The position numbers and the translations under genes were made by a program. The notes below the pieces were generated by a model, which was not told the origin of the DNA, searched no databases, and saw only the letters and a list, made by a program, of their open reading frames with translations. Positions 25,411 to 33,559 of a stretch of 33,644 nucleotides of DNA are shown here, one piece after another (the first letter of the stretch is position 1; each line of letters opens with the position of its first letter). Origin of the DNA: Oculatella sp. LEGE 06141 (GTDB lineage: Bacteria; Cyanobacteriota; Cyanobacteriia; Elainellales; Elainellaceae); NCBI RefSeq assembly GCF_015207605.1, contig NZ_JADEWO010000064.1:1-33644 (forward strand), read 5' to 3'.

Positions 25411-26214
25411 ATGACTTACAGCACCATCACCAGCAGCACCGATACGCTATTACAGGTCAATAACGTATCGGTGTATTACGGCTCGGTTCTAGCGTTGCGG
25501 GATGTGTTTCTCGACATTCCCAAACAGCAAGTGACCGCGTTCATTGGGCCTTCGGGCTGCGGTAAAAGTACGCTGTTGCGCTGCTTCAACCGCATGAACG
25601 ATTTAATACCAGGGGCACGGGTGGAAGGAAAGATTTCGTACCGGGGCAAAGATTTGTACGACAGCGACGTTGACGCGGTGGAAGTCCGGCGTCGGGTGGG
25701 CATGGTGTTTCAAAAACCCAATCCATTTCCTAAGTCGATTTATGACAACGTTGCCTTTGGTGCCCGCATTGGTAACTCTAAAGAAAATTTGGATGAACTG
25801 GTGGAGCGATCGCTCCGCTCGGCAGCGTTGTGGGATGAGGTTAAAGACAAGCTAAAAGCCAGCGGTTTGTCACTCTCTGGCGGTCAGCAACAGCGGCTTT
25901 GTATTGCCCGGGCGATCGCCATGCAGCCCGAAGTAATTTTGATGGATGAACCCTGCTCGGCACTGGACCCAATCTCAACCTTGCGCATTGAAGACTTAAT
26001 GCACAAACTGAAGCAGCAGTACACAATTGTGATTGTGACGCACAACATGCAGCAAGCCTCTCGCGTCTCGGATATGACGGCGTTTTTTAATGCGGAAGCA
26101 GCAGAGGGGGGGAATCGGTTCGGCTATCTGGTGGAATATGACAAAACCGGAGCCATCTTTAACTCCCCGCAGCAGCAGGCTACACAGGACTATGTTAGCG
26201 GTCGGTTTGGCTAA
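25411..26214 (+). CDS. pstB: Phosphate ABC transporter ATP-binding protein PstB (system 2)
   Basis: A 267-aa ATPase from ATG 25411, which follows GAGG; a longer TTG frame from 25348 overlaps pstA and is rejected. Walker A is GPSGCGKST (46-54), the signature LSGGQ (155-159), Walker B VILMDEP, and the C-terminus YVSGRFG. It is strikingly close to the first PstB, with long shared blocks such as [26 protein letters not shown] and [20 protein letters not shown], unlike the diverged permeases. It ends operon 2; no clear terminator was found before 26289. Confidence 0.95.
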   Translation: MTYSTITSSTDTLLQVNNVSVYYGSVLALRDVFLDIPKQQVTAFIGPSGCGKSTLLRCFNRMNDLIPGARVEGKISYRGKDLYDSDVDAVEVRRRVGMVFQKPNPFPKSIYDNVAFGARIGNSKENLDELVERSLRSAALWDEVKDKLKASGLSLSGGQQQRLCIARAIAMQPEVILMDEPCSALDPISTLRIEDLMHKLKQQYTIVIVTHNMQQASRVSDMTAFFNAEAAEGGNRFGYLVEYDKTGAIFNSPQQQATQDYVSGRFG

Positions 26215-26288
26215 CCCAACGAACCATCGGCGTCGGGGCAGAAAAACCTGTCACAATAGAGACGGTAACGATTTGTAATAGCCCCTCT

Positions 26289-27206
26289 ATGGCGACATCA
26301 TCCCCGGCTCCTGTTTCCATTTCAGCCACACAAACCTGGATATGGCGCGGGTTTTCGATTTGCTACCAAACCCAAGGACACGAGGGGCCAGCCGTTGTTC
26401 TCATTCATGGCTTTGGCGCATCCTGGGGACATTGGCGTAAAAACATTCCGTCCCTGGCGCAGACCTGTCGCGTGTATGCCATTGACCTGATTGGGTTTGG
26501 AGCGTCTGCCAAACCCGTACCCGGTGACGAGATCGCCTACACCTTTGAAACGTGGGCCGAGCAAATCGCTGATTTCTGTCGCCAGGTGGTGCAAGCACCC
26601 GTGTTCTTAGCGGGCAATTCTATCGGTTGCATTGCCGCGATGCAAACTGCTGTAACCTATCCCGACACGGTGATAGGGGTAGCGATGCTGAATTGCTCGT
26701 TGCGCCTGTTGCACGATCGCCGTCGGGCAGAGTTGCCCTGGTATCGCCGCGTTGGAACGCCGATTCTACAAGCGATCCTCTCTGTTCCCTGGATTGGACG
26801 GACGTTTTTTAAGCAAATTGCTAAGCGCAATACCGTTCGCAAAATTTTGCTGCAAGCCTACAAACATCCTGAAGCGGTGACGGATGAACTGGTTGATTTA
26901 CTCATGGCCGCTGCGGATGATCCGGGTGCGGCTGACGTTTTTTTGGCATTTACCCGCTACTCTCAAGGCCCCTTGCCAGAAGATTTGTTAGAGGTGTTGC
27001 CGTGTCCGGCGCTGTTGCTGTGGGGAACAGATGACCCGTGGGAACCGATCGCCCTGGGACGCAAGCTTGCCGACTTTCCTGCCGTTCAGGAGTTCATTGC
27101 CCTGGAAGGGGTGGGGCATTGCCCTCAGGATGAAGTGCCTGAGAGGGTTAACCCAATTTTACAAAACTGGATTCTGAAGCAAGCGTTGTCCCATCAACCC
27201 GGCTGA
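26289..27206 (+). CDS. Alpha/beta-fold hydrolase
   Basis: A 305-aa alpha/beta hydrolase. The oxyanion segment is LIHGFGASWGHWR (38-50), the nucleophile elbow GNSIGC (109-114, Ser111), the acid lies in LLLWGTDDPW (242-251) and the base is His277 in GVGHCPQD. DLIGFGASAKP is typical of the epoxide hydrolase/haloalkane-dehalogenase-like subgroup common in cyanobacteria. No signal peptide is seen. The substrate is unknown. It lies 74 bp after pstB2, and read-through from the pst operon is possible. Confidence 0.88.
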   Translation: MATSSPAPVSISATQTWIWRGFSICYQTQGHEGPAVVLIHGFGASWGHWRKNIPSLAQTCRVYAIDLIGFGASAKPVPGDEIAYTFETWAEQIADFCRQVVQAPVFLAGNSIGCIAAMQTAVTYPDTVIGVAMLNCSLRLLHDRRRAELPWYRRVGTPILQAILSVPWIGRTFFKQIAKRNTVRKILLQAYKHPEAVTDELVDLLMAAADDPGAADVFLAFTRYSQGPLPEDLLEVLPCPALLLWGTDDPWEPIALGRKLADFPAVQEFIALEGVGHCPQDEVPERVNPILQNWILKQALSHQPG

Positions 27207-27233
27207 GCGATCGCGCCTGTTGCGATCGTTCAG
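27203..27233 (+). terminator. Hairpin at the alpha/beta-hydrolase stop codon
   Basis: CTGAGCGATCG (27203-27213) pairs with CGATCGTTCAG (27223-27233), an 11-bp stem with one G-U and a 9-nt loop, starting at the stop codon. There is no T-run, so it may protect the mRNA end rather than terminate efficiently. Confidence 0.4.
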
Positions 27234-27252
27234 GCTACTGTAAAACGCAAAA

Positions 27253-27284
27253 TCCCCAGCTACACGTGGGTGCAACGCCGGGGA
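27253..27284 (-). terminator. Terminator of the sugar transferase gene (minus strand)
   Basis: On the minus strand TCCCCGGC (27284-27277) pairs with GCTGGGGA (27260-27253), one internal mismatch, followed by TTTTGCGTTTT. It lies about 47 bp beyond the stop codon of the minus-strand sugar transferase. Confidence 0.55.
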
Positions 27285-27330
27285 AAGCCACAAGTTTTCA
27301 TAGGAATATGCTGAAGAGGCAAGAAAAAGG

Positions 27331-28011
27331 TTAGTAAGCTCCAGCCCTGGCTAACACAATGAAAACTGTTTTCATAATCAGTTTGATGTCGTACAGCGGA
27401 TTCCACAACGACTGATAGCGCAGGTCGAGGTCTACAATCTCTTCAAAATCGCTGATGGCGGAACGTCCACTAACCTGCCACTCTCCAGTTAAACCGGGTT
27501 TGACGTTGAGCCGTTGCCAGTGGCGCTCACCGTAGTGCACAACTTCATCATGGGTTGGAGGCCGAGTACCTACTAAACTCATTTCACCCAGCAGCACATT
27601 TAAAAATTGGGGCAGTTCATCCAGACTGGTTTTGCGTAGAAAGTTTCCCACCCGAGTTACGCGGGGGTCTTGCTTGTTCTTAAAGATTAGCCCTTTGGCT
27701 TCATTTTCTACACTTGCCTTTAGATCGTCTGCGTTTTGCACCATCGAGCGAAATTTGCGGAGGGTAAACGGACGACCCTGTAAGCCATATCGTTCTTGTT
27801 TATAAAAAATGGGGCCTGGACTGTCTAACTTGATGGCGATCGCGATCGGAATAAAGATGATCGCCAGGATAGCCAGACCAATCAGACTACCGACGATATC
27901 AAGCAGTCGCTTGAACGCACTACAAGCGGAGGGATGAGGACTGTTGCTAAGTGTTACAGAAGTGGGGAGAACGCTAGCTGCTGTCATCTTTGGTAATGCA
28001 TAATTGGTCAT
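27331..28011 (-). CDS. Undecaprenyl-phosphate sugar phosphotransferase (exopolysaccharide initiating, PF02397 type)
   Basis: A bacterial sugar transferase of 226 aa from ATG 28011; an upstream TTG frame to 28116 adds a lead with no conserved features. One membrane helix (IVGSLIGLAILAIIFIPIAI) is followed by the catalytic core: LDSPGPIFYKQERYG, FTLRKFRSM, RVGNFLRKTSLDELPQ, LVGTRPPTHDEV, KPGLTGEWQVSGRS, and the C-terminal DLRYQSLWNPLYDIKLIMKT. These enzymes move a sugar-phosphate to undecaprenyl phosphate to begin exopolysaccharide or O-antigen units. Only this single priming enzyme is present; no glycosyltransferases or Wzx/Wzy lie nearby. Confidence 0.9.
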   Translation of the reverse strand: MTNYALPKMTAASVLPTSVTLSNSPHPSACSAFKRLLDIVGSLIGLAILAIIFIPIAIAIKLDSPGPIFYKQERYGLQGRPFTLRKFRSMVQNADDLKASVENEAKGLIFKNKQDPRVTRVGNFLRKTSLDELPQFLNVLLGEMSLVGTRPPTHDEVVHYGERHWQRLNVKPGLTGEWQVSGRSAISDFEEIVDLDLRYQSLWNPLYDIKLIMKTVFIVLARAGAY

Positions 28012-28346
28012 TGTGTAATACCCGATACGAATAACCGTGTATATACGTAAGTATCTATACACGCAATATAAATGGCTAATCCGCTCCAGGGAAAACTCAG
28101 ACCGGAGACTTTGCAAAATCTTTTTAATGAAGGGATGATCCCCAGGTTATGTGAAGTTACTGTGAAGCAGATCGGTCAAACCAAGCGAATTCAGTAGCGT
28201 TGGAGCGGGTTTCACCTGAAAAAAGGATCAGAATATTTTTGCTGTGTCCTTCACCCAAAGATAGATATTTACGGACTGAAACAGCCGTAATATTCCCCGT
28301 AAATACCGATGTAACCATAGAGTGAGGTTTATCTTGCTTTAAGCGT

Positions 28347-28841
28347 TCAAGCGACAGTGGTGCGATACTCTGATTCCAGCATGGACATAATGATCAGCGA
28401 TTCGTAGCGATCGCCCATTTTGATGCATTCCCGCAAGCGCCCTTCCGGGACAAAGCCTTCTGACTGGTAGAGGTGCTGTGCTTTAAGGTTGTGGTCTTTG
28501 ACATCCAGCCACAGCCGATGGGCTTGCTTCTGGTCAAATACGAACTGTTTTGCCAACCGCAACCCGGTTCTGCCATATCCCTTGCCCTTTTCATTGATGG
28601 CAATTCGCCGCAGTTCAATATTGTGATCGGGGTTAGCAAAACCAGCCAGCAAGAGAAACCCTACCGGACGGCGATCGGCTGTAGTTTCAATGATGAAGTG
28701 AGCCGAGTCCCCATCCTGCAATGCTGCGTCATGCTGCTCATAGGTCCATTGGGTAATAAAAGGAGCGTTTTCGGGATGGCGCTCGGCGGCTAAGACAAAT
28801 TCAATATCCTGCTGCGTCATGGAGCGCAAGCGAACGTCCAT
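28347..28841 (-). CDS. GNAT family N-acetyltransferase
   Basis: A 164-aa acetyltransferase. The acetyl-CoA pyrophosphate-binding loop is EKGKGYGRTGLRLAKQFVF, preceded by the beta-4 strand NIELRRIAIN. The helix-strand segment HRLWLDVKDHNLKAQHLYQSEGFVPEGRLRE is typical of the RimJ/RimL-like subgroup. The ATG at 28841 has GAGG five nt upstream and is preferred over 28856/28859. It follows the LysR gene by 19 bp on the same strand, probably as one transcript. Substrate unknown. Confidence 0.88.
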   Translation of the reverse strand: MDVRLRSMTQQDIEFVLAAERHPENAPFITQWTYEQHDAALQDGDSAHFIIETTADRRPVGFLLLAGFANPDHNIELRRIAINEKGKGYGRTGLRLAKQFVFDQKQAHRLWLDVKDHNLKAQHLYQSEGFVPEGRLRECIKMGDRYESLIIMSMLESEYRTTVA

Positions 28842-28860
28842 ATTGACCTCTATCATCAAC

Positions 28861-29736
28861 TTAAACTACCGTCGTGCTTTTCAACAGATCCAGGAATGCA
28901 AACACGGCTGGCACTTGCAGCGCATTGGACAATACGGCCACTTTGATCACCCGAAACAACGGCACAGGCAGGCTATACACTTTTACATCGGGTGGAATTG
29001 GTTCAGCCGCCAGCCGCGGAATCACAGTGGCTCCTAAACCGCGAGCCACCATGCTGACGATAGTCGAATCAGACCGGATTTGGTAGGCCACATGCAGCGT
29101 CACCCCCGATGCCGCACAGTGTTCATAGATATGGGGATCAAACTTGTTGCTTTCGTGCGACATGATCAGGGGATAGGCGCTCAGCTCGTTCCAATCTAGC
29201 CGGGAACCTTCCCGCTTAAAGGTGGGCGGAAATAGCGCCACATATTCATCTCGCATTAGTTCCCAGGTTTCAAACTCTTCGCTCACGGGTCGTTCGATAA
29301 AGCCCAAGTCGGCGCGTCCTTTGCGAATGTCGTCTTCAATGCTCAAATCATCCAGGTGTTCGATAATTTCTACATCAATTTCGGGGAAGCGATCGCAAAA
29401 TTGAGCAATCACTTCGGGCAAAATGTGGGTCGATACGCTGCGAAACGCCGCCATGCGAACTTTTCCCCCAGACAAGCTTCTTGCCAGGTTGGCATCTTTC
29501 ACGATGTCATCTTGCAGTTTCAACATCTGCCGCGCATGGCCGATGATGCGATCGCCCACGGGGGTAGGCGAAGCCCCATGCCGCCCTCGTGAAAACAGCA
29601 CCACACCCAGATCGGTTTCGAGCATGGCGATCGCATGGCTCACCGCCGATTGGGACATGTCCAGGTCTAAGGCCGCTTCACTAAAGCTGCCATGCTCTGC
29701 CACCGCCACCAAAATGCGGAGTTGAGAAAGCTTCAT
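28861..29736 (-). CDS. LysR family transcriptional regulator
   Basis: A 291-aa LTTR from ATG 29736. The winged-helix N-terminus is MKLSQLRILVAVAEHGSFSE with the recognition region DMSQSAVSHAIAMLETDLGV, followed by the linker helix. The effector domain starts GGKVRMAAFRSVSTHILPEV and ends about 20 residues before the C-terminus. In-frame ATGs at 29760 and 29766 could add up to ten residues. It is followed by the GNAT gene and lies divergently from the MATE exporter across a 700-bp gap. Its effector and targets are unknown. Confidence 0.9.
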   Translation of the reverse strand: MKLSQLRILVAVAEHGSFSEAALDLDMSQSAVSHAIAMLETDLGVVLFSRGRHGASPTPVGDRIIGHARQMLKLQDDIVKDANLARSLSGGKVRMAAFRSVSTHILPEVIAQFCDRFPEIDVEIIEHLDDLSIEDDIRKGRADLGFIERPVSEEFETWELMRDEYVALFPPTFKREGSRLDWNELSAYPLIMSHESNKFDPHIYEHCAASGVTLHVAYQIRSDSTIVSMVARGLGATVIPRLAAEPIPPDVKVYSLPVPLFRVIKVAVLSNALQVPAVFAFLDLLKSTTVV

Positions 29737-29849
29737 CTGGCTTGGCCGATGGCGATTCATGATCATGGCGCAACCATCACTCTTATTGGTCAGCGTAAAA
29801 GAAGGTGAACGCTCCATCCATCGATGTTGCTCATGGGAGAGATACAACG

Positions 29850-30432
29850 CATGATTTGATCCCGCTCAACGCACTGCCTAAATTGAAACTACAGCAAGTG
29901 GCATAACACGACTCAGCAGAGAGGTCTGGAAGCATGATCCCGACACACCATCTTGACGATCGACCATCGGCATGGCATTCAGCGCAACGGCAAGCGGCTA
30001 AAGCGACACACCTGGCGTTCACATGGCTCCGGTCAACCTTCGAGCAGATTGAGCCGCCGATAAGCAACCGTTGTTCAAACCGAACCGACGCGCAAGTGTG
30101 GTGTACCGATGCCCCCTGGGGGAACGTTGGGTGGAGTGCGAATGAACCGACCACCAACCTCAGCATCGAGCGAGTTTCTGCAATGGAGATGAGGGGGTGT
30201 AGCAAGACACGCCATCATGCGGCCATTGGGGAAAATGATTCCCTTAGATCATCCATCAAGGGGAAGCAAAGCGATCGCCATCGGTAATCATAATAGTGTG
30301 TCACTGCATGGGCGAAGCACTTGGGCAGAAATCGATTTGATTTCTCAAGCAAAGATTCCAAGTGCTTCGCCCATTATTGCCGATGGAAACGGTGATTTTA
30401 TGCCTCCCGGCGATGCCATCCCAGATGGCTGA
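29850..30432. other. Gene-free stretch between LysR and MATE genes
   Basis: Overlapping open frames on both strands (about 117-124 codons around 29831-30287) show no recognisable protein and overlap each other, so I do not call them. The region holds the palindromic repeat at 30308-30374 and presumably the LysR and MATE promoters. Confidence 0.5.
30308..30374. repeat. 67-bp long palindromic repeat (GGGCGAAGCACTTGG type)
   Basis: ATGGGCGAAGCACTTGG (30308-30324) and CCAAGTGCTTCGCCCAT (30358-30374) are perfect 17-bp complements. The 33-nt spacer contains a second inverted repeat AGAAATC/GATTTCT. The arm resembles a GGGCGAAGCATT(T/C)GGG palindrome that I recall as dispersed in many copies in cyanobacterial genomes. 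The only strong-scale structure in the LysR-MATE gap. Confidence 0.7.
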
Positions 30433-31866
30433 ATGCTCTACCATACGATGTTCCGAACGATGATCAAAGATACGTTTATCCAACGCCCTTCCAAGCCACT
30501 GATTATTGATGAAATTAAGGCGTGTTTGCAGTTAGCGCTGCCACTCGCCGGGGCACAGTTGGCTCAGGCGGCAACTACCTTCATTGATACGATCATGATG
30601 GGGCTGTTGGGCAGTCAATTCTTAGCAGCAGGAGGCTTAGGGGCTGCTGTTTTTCTATCCGTGGTCATTGCTGGCAATGGCATCGTGTCTGCGGTTAGCC
30701 CATTGGCGGCAGAGGCACACGGAGCCGGACAGGTTGCACGCGCAGGCCAGGTTGCACGGCAAGGGTTGCTGCTCTCGCTGGTGCTGGCGCTTCCGGTGAT
30801 GGTGCTGATTTGGAACGGTGATTTGCTCTTACGGCTATTTGGGCAGCAACCAGAGAATGTTGCCCTGGCTAAAACCTATCTGCGGGCGATCGTCTGGGGC
30901 TATTGGCCCGGTCTGGCTTTTGCCGTTCTCAAGAACTTTGTAACAGCGCTGTCCCAACCGCGTCCGGTGATTGTAGTGATGATTGGCGGAACGATTTTCA
31001 ATGCGCTGGCGAACTATGTGCTGATGTTTGGCAAATTAGGGTTTCCGGCACTGGGTCTGGTGGGAATTGGATATGCCAGTACTCTATCGCTTTGGGGCAT
31101 ATTCACCGCTTTGGCTCTTTATTTAATGAGTCAACCTCGGTTTCGTCCCTATGGTCTTTTTCGCCATCTGCTGCAATTCGATCGCCACATCTTTTTGGAA
31201 TTGCTGAAAACAGGTCTACCTATTGGAGTTCTGGCCGCCGTTGAAACCGGGCTGTTTACAGCAACTACGTTTTTGGTGGGTCAAATTGGCACGACCACTT
31301 TAGCGGCTCATCAAATTGCGATTCAAACAGCATCAATTACCTTTATGGTGCCGCTGGGCATTTCCTTTGCCACAACGGTACGAGTAGGGCAATTGCGTGG
31401 GCAGAGAAACCCCTACCGGGCACGGCTGGCTGGCTCGGTAGGGATTGGGTTGGGGAGCCTGTTTATGGGCATAATGGCGATCGTGGTTTGGGTGTTCCCC
31501 GAAACCATTGTTTCGCTTTATCTGGATGTCCGCGATCCCGCAAATGCAGAGGTGGTAGCGATCGCCAAAGCGCTATTGGGTGTTGCCGCGATGTTTCAGT
31601 TAGTGGATGGGATTCAGGTCATTGCTGCTGGGGCGTTACGAGGGTTGAAAGACACCCAGATCCCCATGTACATCGGCATCTTTTCATATTGGTGTTTGGG
31701 GCTGGGTAGCGGCTACTGGCTGGGGTTACGCTTAGGATTTGGTGGCGTGGGTCTCTGGTGGGGGCTGGCGATCGGGCTTTTGGCAGCAGCAACCATTCTC
31801 ACCTGGCGCTTCTATCGGCTGATTACTCCTGCGGTACGCCAACAGACGGCTAATTTATCTTGCTAA
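30433..31866 (+). CDS. MATE family efflux transporter (NorM-like)
   Basis: A 477-aa membrane protein with about twelve hydrophobic segments. MATE signatures include LALPLAGAQLAQAATTFIDT with MMGLLG in the first helices, VSAVSPLAAEAHGAGQ, and the second-half repeat GLPIGVLAAVETGLFTATTF followed by LAAHQIAIQTASITFMVPLG. These antiporters export cationic drugs or secondary metabolites in exchange for Na+ or H+. ATGs at 30448 and 30460 are alternative starts. Divergent placement from a LysR gene suggests, but does not show, regulation by it. Confidence 0.92.
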   Translation: MLYHTMFRTMIKDTFIQRPSKPLIIDEIKACLQLALPLAGAQLAQAATTFIDTIMMGLLGSQFLAAGGLGAAVFLSVVIAGNGIVSAVSPLAAEAHGAGQVARAGQVARQGLLLSLVLALPVMVLIWNGDLLLRLFGQQPENVALAKTYLRAIVWGYWPGLAFAVLKNFVTALSQPRPVIVVMIGGTIFNALANYVLMFGKLGFPALGLVGIGYASTLSLWGIFTALALYLMSQPRFRPYGLFRHLLQFDRHIFLELLKTGLPIGVLAAVETGLFTATTFLVGQIGTTTLAAHQIAIQTASITFMVPLGISFATTVRVGQLRGQRNPYRARLAGSVGIGLGSLFMGIMAIVVWVFPETIVSLYLDVRDPANAEVVAIAKALLGVAAMFQLVDGIQVIAAGALRGLKDTQIPMYIGIFSYWCLGLGSGYWLGLRLGFGGVGLWWGLAIGLLAAATILTWRFYRLITPAVRQQTANLSC

Positions 31867-32174
31867 TCCCCAAGTTTTACAGCAGTTCTTAATCGAGTCA
31901 GCCACCGTCTCGCCAGGATGGGTGTGAGGTGTAGGGTTTAAGGCGTGGTGAATGAAAATGGCTGTAAGACAATGCAATCCATTGATGAACCGTCTGGAAC
32001 AGAGATGAAACAATCGCCTGCCGCTACAAATTGCCAGAATTCGCTGCCTACGTCAGAGAAATTTGACCATGTCTACTAATGATCCTGCCGACGCGATAGG
32101 TTGGAGAGAGTTGAAGTTCTTTTACCTTCAAGCTGTATCTGTCAACACTAAACACAAACCCTGGTTCCACCGAT
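31867..32174. other. 308-bp intergenic stretch
   Basis: I see no gene, repeat or strong terminator. A short TTGAAG/CTTCAA inverted repeat (about 32112-32136) lies in what should be the desaturase promoter region. Confidence 0.4.
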
Positions 32175-33197
32175 ATGGTTAGCCTGTCTGCACCCGTTAA
32201 CGTTAGCTCTTATGTCCATCGTCAAAAGCCACTGTGGAACGCGATTGCCCTCACCTACACCGGATTGGGATATGGTGGCGGCATTGCCCTATTGTTGGCA
32301 TCTAACGGTTGGCTGAACGCGTTAGGGGTTGCTTTGCTGACGCACAGCCTGGTTTGTGCGGCGTATTTTGCTCATGAGTTTATGCATGGCACCGTCTTTA
32401 CTCGACGGCATGGTAACGAGGTAGGTGGCACAATTATGTTGTGGTTAACTGGCAGTTGCTACGCCCGCTTCAAAGATTTGGCAAAACTGCACATTGCCCA
32501 CCATGTCGATCGCGTTGATTTTTCGGCGTTTGACCTGGCTGAGTTGATCACAAACTTGCCTGCCCCGGTGCGACAAAGCATTTTAGTCCTGGAATGGCTT
32601 TACTTTCCAGCCGTTTCATTTATGTTGCAGTGGCGATCGCTCACGGCTCCGTTCTGGAACCCAGACTACCGCGATCAGCGGCGACGCGTCACGCTGTTAC
32701 TCCTGACCCGCATCTCACTATTTATCTTACTGGGGCTGGTTTCCTTCAAAGCGTTGCTGCTATATTTTGTGGCTTACATTGGCATGATTACGCTTTTACG
32801 GTGGATGGATGCTTTTCAGCACACCTATGAGGTGTTTCCGGTTGGAACGGCATTACCAGAGCGCGATCGCATTCACGAACAGAAGAACACCTTTTCAACG
32901 TTGCTATCACGACGTTACCGCTGGCTCAATCTCCTGTTGCTCAATTTTGGTTATCACAACGCCCATCATGATGTCATGAAGTGCCCCTGGCACAGCCTAC
33001 ATGAGCTAGATCGCGATCTATTTTCGGGCAACGAACTGCACTATGTTCCGGTCACTTGTCTTTTAGCCAACTATCATCGATTTCGCGTGGCGCGTATCTT
33101 CTCAGACCAGGGGCGGGCTGTAGATGAACAAGGTAACTTTACACCAGACACCTTTTACGGTGCCGTTGGAGTCTCGTTCCTGGTGCTGACTTGCTAA
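32175..33197 (+). CDS. Fatty acid desaturase family protein
   Basis: A 340-aa membrane di-iron desaturase/hydroxylase-type protein. Three histidine boxes are in place: HEFMH (67-71), HIAHH (106-110) and HNAHH (261-265), separated by hydrophobic segments (about 25-60, 140-155 and 172-210). PWHSLHELD follows the third box. The boxes are compatible with acyl-lipid desaturases, but the sequence does not look like the common DesA, DesB, DesC or DesD, nor like CrtR or CrtW. The substrate (acyl lipid or carotenoid) is therefore open. Confidence 0.85.
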   Translation: MVSLSAPVNVSSYVHRQKPLWNAIALTYTGLGYGGGIALLLASNGWLNALGVALLTHSLVCAAYFAHEFMHGTVFTRRHGNEVGGTIMLWLTGSCYARFKDLAKLHIAHHVDRVDFSAFDLAELITNLPAPVRQSILVLEWLYFPAVSFMLQWRSLTAPFWNPDYRDQRRRVTLLLLTRISLFILLGLVSFKALLLYFVAYIGMITLLRWMDAFQHTYEVFPVGTALPERDRIHEQKNTFSTLLSRRYRWLNLLLLNFGYHNAHHDVMKCPWHSLHELDRDLFSGNELHYVPVTCLLANYHRFRVARIFSDQGRAVDEQGNFTPDTFYGAVGVSFLVLTC

Positions 33198-33302
33198 ATC
33201 GACTGGGAATTAAAGACAGATTGAATCTAAGTCCCAAGATAGGCGGTTAGAGCAATCAGGTTCGTTAGGGTAAGAGTCAGTAGGAAATCTCAGGAGAAAT
33301 GC

Positions 33303-33521
33303 ATGAGTAGCAACCCTACCAATCGTCCCTCGAACACCGATCCAGCCGCCAACCAGGAACAAGACGACATTGAAGCGGTTGATCCAAGAGATCTGGTATA
33401 CAAAGGTGGGTTGACCCAAAATCGTCGTGAAATCATTGAAAACCCGGCAGTAACACCCGAGCGACTCGATGACCCACCCAGCGATTTAAGGGCAGACTTA
33501 CTGGCAGACGACGAACTTTGA
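33303..33521 (+). CDS. Short hypothetical protein, 3' end at an IS605 boundary
   Basis: A 72-aa, very hydrophilic, acidic protein (MSSNPTNRPSNTDPAANQEQ ... DDPPSDLRADLLADDEL) with no hydrophobic core and probably largely disordered. ATG 33303 follows AGGAGAAATGC. Its TGA stop lies within ACTTTGACATACTCCCCC, which resembles the right end of cyanobacterial IS605 elements, so the natural C-terminus may have been cut and the stop supplied by the insertion. Resembles small acidic cyanobacterial proteins; function unknown. Confidence 0.55.
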   Translation: MSSNPTNRPSNTDPAANQEQDDIEAVDPRDLVYKGGLTQNRREIIENPAVTPERLDDPPSDLRADLLADDEL

Positions 33522-33522
33522 C

Positions 33523-33559
33523 ATACTCCCCCGTTTTGAAAACGGGGGATTCTAAGGAT
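33523..33559 (-). mobile_element. Right-end hairpin of an IS200/IS605-type element
   Basis: TCCCCCGTTTT-G-AAAACGGGGGA (33527-33549) is a perfect palindrome immediately 3' of the minus-strand tnpB stop. Such subterminal hairpins at the right end are recognised during transposition and form the 3' end of the TnpB-associated guide RNA. The exact element boundary (near 33519-33525) cannot be fixed from one copy. Confidence 0.7.

Noticed and set aside
29831-30287. Overlapping open frames on both strands between LysR and MATE genes
   Set aside because: Compositionally odd (many Cys/His/Arg), mutually overlapping, and without recognisable motifs or good starts.
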